Shown here: piece by piece, positions 1 to 4,718 of the stretch | How positions within the stretch are numbered: position 1 is the first letter of the stretch | Layout: each line of letters begins with the position of its first letter | Source of the DNA: Akkermansiaceae bacterium | GTDB taxonomy: Bacteria > Verrucomicrobiota > Verrucomicrobiia > Verrucomicrobiales > Akkermansiaceae | Assembly: GCA_011524615.1 (NCBI GenBank) | Contig: WTJZ01000224.1 | Span: 4,025-13,927, forward strand | Reading direction: 5' to 3' | DNA: 9,903 nt | The notes under the pieces: model-generated | The model's input: the letters and a program-made list of their open reading frames with translations, nothing else | The model's database searches: none | What the model was told of the DNA's origin: nothing | Position numbers and translations under genes: made by a program

Positions 1-140
1 TTAACGTCTTGCTCAGATGCTTCGATCGTCGTCGATACGATGAAGTAAATAAGCAGGAGGAAGCAGACATCAATCAACGAGGAGATGTCTAAACCTGGGG
101 AATCTTCTTCGATTCCGCGATTAACGTTTTTTCTAGCCAT
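1..140 (-). CDS. exbD: ExbD/TolR-family proton-channel subunit, second copy (5' part only)
   Basis: This is the amino-terminal 46 codons of a second ExbD/TolR protein; the rest lies beyond the left edge. The translation begins MARKNVNRGIEEDSPG and runs into a single membrane segment, DISSLIDVCFLLLIYFIV. The Asp in 'SLIDV' sits where ExbD proteins carry the proton-handling aspartate at the start of their one transmembrane helix. ExbD forms the inner-membrane motor with ExbB, which uses the proton gradient to drive TonB. The ATG at 138-140 follows the stop of the first exbD by 31 bases, so it is the third gene of the operon. No convincing Shine-Dalgarno precedes it, only an A-rich stretch. The family call is firm. 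Whether the partner is TonB or a TolA-like protein cannot be read from this fragment. Confidence 0.85.
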   Translation of the reverse strand, partial: MARKNVNRGIEEDSPGLDISSLIDVCFLLLIYFIVSTTIEASEQDV

Positions 141-171
141 GAAAAAGTTTTTTTAAAGTAATTGGGATAAA

Positions 172-633
172 TTAGTATCCTTTTTGTTTCACTTGATATG
201 TCGCGAACTTCACATCCGAAAATCCAGCCTTGGAAGCACAGTTGATCACCCGGCGAGCGTGACGGAACACCGCCTTACGGTCACCACGCAAGTGTAAGGA
301 TGGCTTGTATCCAAAGCCTTCTACAATGAGTTTCTGCTCTTGTAGGAAGTTAATCAGATCAGTATCGCTATCGAAAGTCATCTTACCATTAGCGTCCTTC
401 ACGGTGCCATCACTGTAGACATTCACCACGATACGACCATTCTTATCCTCTTGCTTTTGAGAGTCTTTAGCAACAGGTACTTCTACATCCTTATCCATCT
501 TCACCACGATCATGTTCGCGTTGACGAGGAAGAAGATCAGCAGGAGGAATACAAGGTCGATCATCGGGGACATATCCACCGACATCTCCTCATCTTGCGA
601 TGCCGCGTATGCTTGTAAGCGTTTAGAAGCCAT
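172..633 (-). CDS. exbD: ExbD/TolR-family proton-channel subunit, first copy
   Basis: The complete protein has 153 residues, a normal length for the family. A short cytoplasmic tail (1-20) leads into one transmembrane helix at about 21-42, MSPMIDLVFLLLIFFLV. Asp26 in 'PMID' matches the proton-relay aspartate of ExbD. The remainder is a periplasmic domain with the pattern GRIVVNVYSDGTV near the middle, then a helical, basic carboxy end. In the family this subunit sits inside an ExbB pentamer and passes proton-motive force to TonB at the inner membrane. The ATG at 631-633 is the only sensible start and has a weak ribosome site. It follows exbB by 64 bases that contain a terminator hairpin, and precedes a second exbD by 31 bases. 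TolR or biopolymer-transport subtypes remain possible. Confidence 0.93.
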   Translation of the reverse strand: MASKRLQAYAASQDEEMSVDMSPMIDLVFLLLIFFLVNANMIVVKMDKDVEVPVAKDSQKQEDKNGRIVVNVYSDGTVKDANGKMTFDSDTDLINFLQEQKLIVEGFGYKPSLHLRGDRKAVFRHARRVINCASKAGFSDVKFATYQVKQKGY

Positions 634-655
634 ATAATAATTCTAAGTATAAAAA

Positions 656-682
656 ATCTGGCCTCCCTAAATGTGAGGCCAG
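656..682 (-). terminator. Intrinsic terminator or attenuator between exbB and exbD
   Basis: Reading on the minus strand, CTGGCCTC pairs perfectly with GAGGCCAG (8 bp, 9-base loop, plus positions 658-682). An A and six T follow at once, continuing to about 651. It starts 16 bases after the exbB stop, where a real terminator would sit. The first exbD start is 25 bases further on, so the hairpin lies inside the operon. It could let some transcripts stop after exbB and so give more ExbB than ExbD. The structure is read directly from the sequence; partial read-through is inference. Confidence 0.85.
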
Positions 683-697
683 GACGAACAAGCGAGA

Positions 698-1477
698 TTA
701 TGCAAGACCTTCTGGAATCTTAGCCATGTACGCATCTTGGTGAATGGTCTGGAGAGATGCGTTAATGAGCTCCTCTGAAGTGGTGTGACATTCAGCAACG
801 TACTTGTTAAGACGGTTCTTAAAGAAGAAGTAGAAGACGAGTGCAGGAATCGCGGTAACGAGTCCCCAGAGTGTCGTTAGAAGTGCGGTCGAGATGTTTC
901 CTGCGAGTTGACTTGGATCAGCTTGACCTGCAGTTGCGAGAGTTGCGAAAGCGCCAACCATACCAAGTACTGTACCGAAGAGTCCTACCATCGGTGCTGA
1001 TTGTGCAACGAGTGAAATGTAGTTGATCCACACCATGTTCTTACGGTTCTCATTAACGGAGAAATCCGCAATCGCGTCCTCTACCTTACTACGACCAAGA
1101 TCTTCTGGTTGAGTCGCATCGATGTTTGGTAGTGCATAAGCCATCATGCGGCCAAGGTAACTAGGGTGTGATGCCGCTACCTCGATCGCAGAACGCACAC
1201 GACAGTTAGCCATGTGGTCAAGAAGCTCGTTCTTAAGACGCGTTGGGCAGAACTTGTTTTTAGAAATGTTCATAAGGTTGAACACGACGAGTGCCACGAG
1301 ACAGAGGATTACCACAAGAATAAGGAACATCGTTGGACCACCATCAATGACATACGTTTCTAAAGCTGTCTTTTTAGTTCCTTCAGCAGATGCGAGGGAA
1401 AGGGATGACAGCATCATAAGTAGTGATGCACCTTTACCAAATAACGACGAGGTTTTGAGGAAGTTAGTGTTTTGCAT
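698..1477 (-). CDS. exbB: ExbB/TolQ/MotA-family proton-channel protein with signal peptide
   Basis: This is a 259-residue ExbB/TolQ-type protein. Residues 1-31 form an apparent signal peptide ending SLSLASA, a known variation in ExbB proteins of this kind. Transmembrane helices follow at about 49-69, 154-182 and 196-219. The last two carry the family signature: GLFGTVLGM (Thr169) and ALLTTLWGLVTAIPALVF (Thr202), the polar residues thought to line the proton path. The long cytoplasmic loop between TM1 and TM2 is as expected. ExbB pentamers house ExbD and energise TonB at the inner membrane. I chose ATG 1475-1477 because the signal peptide begins there. An in-frame TTG at 1529-1531 would add 18 residues, but the only good ribosome site, GGAGGA at 1495-1500, lies inside that extension. 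That site is 17 bases from the chosen ATG, which is longer than usual. It is the first gene of the operon. Confidence 0.93.
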   Translation of the reverse strand: MQNTNFLKTSSLFGKGASLLMMLSSLSLASAEGTKKTALETYVIDGGPTMFLILVVILCLVALVVFNLMNISKNKFCPTRLKNELLDHMANCRVRSAIEVAASHPSYLGRMMAYALPNIDATQPEDLGRSKVEDAIADFSVNENRKNMVWINYISLVAQSAPMVGLFGTVLGMVGAFATLATAGQADPSQLAGNISTALLTTLWGLVTAIPALVFYFFFKNRLNKYVAECHTTSEELINASLQTIHQDAYMAKIPEGLA

Positions 1478-1566
1478 ATTCGTGTGTGTATTTATCCTCC
1501 CAAAATGCAGGACATACACACATTGACGCAAGCATAACTTTCAAAAAATCAACATTTCCACACATT

Positions 1567-1603
1567 TGTTTGCTTTAAACAAACATGAAAAGCAATTCCA
1601 CAA
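1567..1603 (-). promoter_or_regulatory. Possible exbB promoter with overlapping inverted repeat
   Basis: On the minus strand TTGTGG (plus 1598-1603) and TTTAAA (plus 1574-1579) are separated by 18 bases, a weak sigma-70-like arrangement about 100 bases before the exbB ATG. The candidate -10 lies inside an inverted repeat, TGTTTG (1567-1572) and CAAACA (1580-1585), with a 7-base spacer. A regulator bound there would cover the -10. The AT-rich background makes chance matches likely. Confidence 0.25.
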
Positions 1604-1643
1604 ATTTACTAGCGTAAAATTCACCATTCAAACACATCCTACT

Positions 1644-1742
1644 TTATCGAGAACAGGATTTAATTAAGTTTCGTGGACTAAGCATGTAAAAAAATGATGG
1701 AAATAGGTGTCTAAATTTTCCCTCCACAGGCATAGTGTTCAT
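1644..1742 (-). CDS. Possible small protein, 32 residues, unknown function
   Basis: An ATG (1740-1742) stands 7 bases after GGAGGT (plus 1750-1755), the strongest ribosome binding site in the window. It opens a 32-codon frame ending in TAA. The peptide starts MNTMPVEGKFRHLFPSFFYM and ends with a basic stretch that includes 'SPRNLIKSCSR'. It is basic with an aromatic, hydrophobic middle, and I recognise no family. It starts 51 bases after the TPR gene stop and lies upstream of exbB on the same strand. It could therefore be a fourth gene of the ABC/TPR operon or a leader peptide for exbB. The near-ideal ribosome site is the main support. The short length and the possible weak terminator inside it count against it. 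Confidence 0.35.
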   Translation of the reverse strand: MNTMPVEGKFRHLFPSFFYMLSPRNLIKSCSR

Positions 1743-1792
1743 TTTTTTTACCTCCAATTCTGGCTTAAAGTCCAGTAACCGTTTTGAGGATT

Positions 1793-2749
1793 TTAGATCT
1801 TTTTCACCCGTTTTAACTCCTTATTCAGGAATGGGTTTTGAGTAGGAGGGATGTCGAGTTCTGCCGCTAACCGGCGGATTACACGCTCTAAGTTCGCCTG
1901 TGGGAACCCTTCTGTGCGACTGCGCACCCAATAGTTCGCGAGGTCCTTATAGGCGAGCTTCTTATTCCCCCCAAAGACCTGCTGAATCAGTCGATCGTCT
2001 TTAGCCAAGATCGGGTTCTGAATTAAGCAGTGAGTAAAGAAGAGGGAGCGCATGGAGCTGAAGTTTCGATTATTATGAGTCGTCATGAGCTCCACCCCTA
2101 GCTCCCAAGCCTCACGTTCTCTCCCCTTCACTCGTCCCAAGGTATAAAAGTACTCCCGCTTCATGCGAGGCTTAGCCCCCTCTAACTTTACTGCCTGCTC
2201 GAAGTAAGCCGCGGCTTTAGCAAAGTCATATGGCTTGTGAGGGTCGGAATAGAGTCGGCCCAAACTTCTCCATAGGAGTTCCTCTTCGGGAAGAGCTTGT
2301 GTCCCTCGGAGCAAGAAGGCCTCACCTTTTTCTCGATATTCCTTCTGCTTTTGACGGCGACGGGCGGGAGCGACCCCGTACTTATCTTCGTAGTCGAAGT
2401 ACGCATTGTACGCAAAGTGCCACGCCCCAGTATCCCAGTAATAAGCGTTCTTCGGCTGGAGCGTCACAATCATATTGAAGATCTTCTCTAACTCACTCCA
2501 ATTTTGGCTTTCGAACTCTGAATACGCACTAAGATTCAACGAACTAGCGATCAGAGAACGGAGTCCCCCCAAGGCCACGGCAGCACCAGTCTGCCCGAGC
2601 TCACGCTGGACACGATGATCTAAAGGCGGATCGATCAAGCCCTCGGCCTGCATGCGGGTCGAGAGTGCCTGTTGAGGCGTCCACATGAGCGCGCCCACAG
2701 CGATCAACACTGCGAGCACCACGCCGATCTGTATCAGGATACGCTTCAT
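1793..2749 (-). CDS. Membrane-anchored TPR-like protein of the ABC operon
   Basis: This is a protein of 318 residues. Residues 4-23 (ILIQIGVVLAVLIAVGALMW) form one amino-terminal transmembrane anchor or uncleaved signal; the rest is soluble and probably outside the cytoplasm. The body is helical and resembles tetratricopeptide repeats: 'FNMIVTLQPKNAYYWDTGAW', 'GEAFLLRGTQALPEEELLWR' and 'AAAYFEQAVKLEGAKPRMKR' have the usual pattern of small and aromatic residues. Such proteins act as scaffolds or partner-binding subunits. The start is ATG 2747-2749, with AAGGAG ten bases upstream inside the end of the permease gene. The stop of the permease and this start are only 4 bases apart, so translation is very probably coupled. 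An upstream in-frame ATG at 2807-2809 lies inside the permease gene and would put 20 basic residues before the anchor, so I rejected it. A job with the adjacent transporter is inferred from context; no substrate can be named. Confidence 0.85.
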   Translation of the reverse strand: MKRILIQIGVVLAVLIAVGALMWTPQQALSTRMQAEGLIDPPLDHRVQRELGQTGAAVALGGLRSLIASSLNLSAYSEFESQNWSELEKIFNMIVTLQPKNAYYWDTGAWHFAYNAYFDYEDKYGVAPARRRQKQKEYREKGEAFLLRGTQALPEEELLWRSLGRLYSDPHKPYDFAKAAAYFEQAVKLEGAKPRMKREYFYTLGRVKGREREAWELGVELMTTHNNRNFSSMRSLFFTHCLIQNPILAKDDRLIQQVFGGNKKLAYKDLANYWVRSRTEGFPQANLERVIRRLAAELDIPPTQNPFLNKELKRVKKI

Positions 2750-2753
2750 CGTT

Positions 2754-3650
2754 CTAGAACTCCTTCTTAGCAAAGACAAACCAGGATAACACGAGGTACA
2801 TCGCCGCATAAATCAGGGTAATCCCCCCTAGACTCGACATCGTTTCGGCCGAGATCGCTAAGCCCTCGACCGCCCCATCAATGACATTAAAGAGACGGAA
2901 ATCAGGAAAGACGACAGAAATCAAATGAGAGCCAAAACGCGTCAACGGGCTAGGATCTAACTGCTGAGACATAATGTACTCGCGAGCCTCACCGGTGAAG
3001 TGCCCCGTAAAGTAGACGAGAAACCCAATAATAATCGTAAACAAGGTACTCGTCGAGAAGGTCGAGATCAGTAAGGACACGCCAGCCACGATTGCGGACT
3101 TTAAGAAAATCGCAAGCACTCCCGCTTGTAGATTCCAGGTCACCCCATGCTTCAAGACCTCAGCTCGCTCGGCTTCGATCACAGAATCCACCCACTGCAA
3201 ATGCGCAGCCATCTCCATCCGCTCAGCCAACACCGCACCGGTACGCACCTGCAGAGCTAACATCATTAACAAATCCATAATCACCAACCCGACCAAGATC
3301 GTCATCATCACCCCCAGATACTTCCCCGCGAGATAATCAAACCGCGGAACAGGCTTACACAAGATCGTATAGAGAGTACGATCCTCTAAATCTCGCGGAA
3401 TCAGTAATCCTGTCGCAGCCACCGAAAAAATCACCGCAAAGAGGGTCATCGCTCCCATCGCAGAACTCTTCATCATCTTGAGCTCCTCCTGCGCCACATT
3501 CTCTGGACCATTTGCCTGCGGTAGATCGAAGAAGTGTACCCCAATCAAAATCACCGCAAAGACGGCTAAGAAGCCAAATACCTTCATGCGCACCAGTTGC
3601 GTAAAGGTGCTCACTGCTATTACTCTAATCCTGGTCAGACTCTTCATCAT
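2754..3650 (-). CDS. ABC-2 type transporter permease
   Basis: This 298-residue integral membrane protein belongs to the ABC-2 permease class of the Nos/Gld type. A first helix lies at about 24-41 (VFGFLAVFAVILIGVHFF). It is followed by an extracytoplasmic loop, a second helix, and the typical cytoplasmic segment 'RDLEDRTLYTILCKPVPRFDY' leading to 'LAGKYLG'. About four further helices follow, ending with ISLVLSW-like hydrophobic residues and the basic tail FAKKEF. Two copies, or one copy with another permease, would form the channel with the ATPase encoded just upstream. Its ATG overlaps the ATPase stop as ATGA (3647-3650), and its stop lies 4 bases before the TPR gene. A second ATG one codon later is equally possible. 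The cargo is unknown; family members move lipids, drugs, copper-centre components or gliding-related proteins. Confidence 0.9.
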   Translation of the reverse strand: MMKSLTRIRVIAVSTFTQLVRMKVFGFLAVFAVILIGVHFFDLPQANGPENVAQEELKMMKSSAMGAMTLFAVIFSVAATGLLIPRDLEDRTLYTILCKPVPRFDYLAGKYLGVMMTILVGLVIMDLLMMLALQVRTGAVLAERMEMAAHLQWVDSVIEAERAEVLKHGVTWNLQAGVLAIFLKSAIVAGVSLLISTFSTSTLFTIIIGFLVYFTGHFTGEAREYIMSQQLDPSPLTRFGSHLISVVFPDFRLFNVIDGAVEGLAISAETMSSLGGITLIYAAMYLVLSWFVFAKKEF

Positions 3651-4510
3651 TTTTGTTCTGCGTTAGCCATTGATATAAACAACTCCTCTAAGGACGCTCG
3701 GGATGCCCCGGCGGAGAGAATCTCGAGTCCTAGCTCCTGCTCCAGCACAGCCGCTGCCTGCTCTCTAGCGGACTGATCTCCACTCACGACGATCTCCATG
3801 CGGTCCTTGAAGGTGATTAACTCATCCAGAGTTCCCTCCTTCTTGAGCTCCCCGTTAAAGATAATCCCCACGCGATCACAAACCTCTTGTACCTGCTCTA
3901 ATAAGTGCGAACAGAGGAATACTGTCTTCCCTGCTTTCTTTAGCCCTAAGATCATGTCTCGAATTTCTCGAGAGCCTACAGGGTCTACCCCTGCCGTCGG
4001 TTCATCTAGAATCAGTAAGCGCGGTTCATGTATCAGAGCCTGAGCTAAGCCGACCCGCTGGAGCATGCCCTTAGAGTACGTCCCTACCTTTCGGTGAGCA
4101 GCATGTTCTAGCGAGACTAACTCCAATAATTCATCGATCCGAGTACGTAACTGCGGTCCCTTTAGTCCACACAGTTTACCGTAAAAGCTCAGGGTCTCAC
4201 GCCCCGTTAAATGCTTATAGAAATAAGGATTCTCTGGTAAATAACCTACATCATTACGAGAATCTACTCGCACAGAATCTTTCCCAAAGATCTGACACGA
4301 CCCCGAAGTAGGTGCGAGCAACCCCAATAAGGCCTTCATCGTTGTCGACTTCCCTGAACCATTCGGCCCAATCAATCCATAAATCTCACCCTCTGCAATC
4401 GAAATCGAGACCCCTTCTACGGCCAAGGTCTTCTCCTTACTAAAGGGCTTAGAAAACTCCTTCTTCAGATTCCTGATTTCGACTGCCAATGCTGTTCCGT
4501 TTTCAGACAT
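3647..4510 (-). CDS. ABC transporter ATP-binding protein (ABC-2 exporter type)
   Basis: A complete nucleotide-binding subunit of 287 residues. All motifs are present: Walker A GPNGSGKST at 48-56, the Q-loop region GYLPENPYF with Glu93 in place of Gln (usual in this exporter subfamily), signature YSKGM at 145-149, Walker B RLLILDEP with Asp169 and Glu170, D-loop GVDP, and switch His202 in LCSHL. About 70 further residues form a carboxy-terminal extension typical of these exporters. It hydrolyses ATP on the cytoplasmic face to drive the permease encoded next. The start at ATG 4508-4510 is supported by AAGGAA just upstream. The start A is also the last base of the TAA of a 22-codon ORF, giving TAATG. 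It is the first large gene of the three-gene operon and is divergent from the fusion enzyme gene. Confidence 0.95.
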   Translation of the reverse strand: MSENGTALAVEIRNLKKEFSKPFSKEKTLAVEGVSISIAEGEIYGLIGPNGSGKSTTMKALLGLLAPTSGSCQIFGKDSVRVDSRNDVGYLPENPYFYKHLTGRETLSFYGKLCGLKGPQLRTRIDELLELVSLEHAAHRKVGTYSKGMLQRVGLAQALIHEPRLLILDEPTAGVDPVGSREIRDMILGLKKAGKTVFLCSHLLEQVQEVCDRVGIIFNGELKKEGTLDELITFKDRMEIVVSGDQSAREQAAAVLEQELGLEILSAGASRASLEELFISMANAEQK

Positions 4511-4578
4511 TACTTTCCTTCATTACACTTCGTCTCGTCATTCTGTAAAGGACAGAGAATACTTTTGTACATTCCCAT
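4510..4578 (-). CDS. Possible upstream ORF, 22 residues, coupled to the ABC ATPase gene
   Basis: An ATG at 4576-4578, or a second ATG at 4570-4572, opens a short frame MGMYKSILCPLQNDETKCNE... whose TAA shares its last A with the ATPase ATG (TAATG). Purine-rich GGGGGAAGAGG lies directly before the first ATG, and its AGAGG part is 6 bases from the second. A stop that overlaps a start is the usual layout for termination-reinitiation, so this could be a leader peptide or a tiny first gene of the operon. It has no recognisable family. Evidence is limited to geometry and the ribosome site. Confidence 0.33.
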   Translation of the reverse strand: MGMYKSILCPLQNDETKCNEGK

Positions 4579-4718
4579 CCTCTTCCCCCTTTCGACATAG
4601 CCCTATAGCTGCATGTACCTAGGATATATCTAGCCAAAGTCGGCTCACCTTACACGTATGCGTCTTTTCTCTCTTTTTTGATACTTTTATTCTGAATTTG
4701 TCGTATAGATTGGCCACA
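4511..4718. promoter_or_regulatory. Divergent promoter region
   Basis: This 208-base spacer separates the ABC operon (leftward) from the fusion enzyme gene (rightward), so both promoters should be here. For the rightward gene the best -10 candidate is TATAGA at 4704-4709, only about 9 bases before the ATG. TTGATA at 4678-4683 is a possible -35, but its 20-base spacing is too long. No ribosome site precedes the ATG. I could not pick a convincing leftward promoter. The palindrome CCTAGG and GATATATC lie close together near 4617-4630. Confidence 0.3.

Larger units (their letters stand above)
1478..1792. other. AT-rich intergenic region between the exb operon and the ABC/TPR operon
   Basis: This 315-base spacer is clearly more AT-rich than its flanks. 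Downstream of the TPR gene I find no strong hairpin followed by a T run, only a 5-bp GGAAA/TTTCC stem a few bases before seven T (minus strand, near plus 1685-1720). It contains the possible exbB promoter and inverted repeat, and one short ORF with a strong ribosome site, each described separately. I see no tRNA or other structured RNA in it. Confidence 0.6.

Noticed and set aside
1740..1790. Possible terminator after the TPR gene (CTGG...CCAG)
   Set aside because: The stem is only 4 bp and is followed by a strong ribosome site, not a T run.
4617..4630. Palindromes CCTAGG and GATATATC between the divergent genes
   Set aside because: They are short, not arranged as one dyad, and expected by chance in AT-rich spacer DNA.
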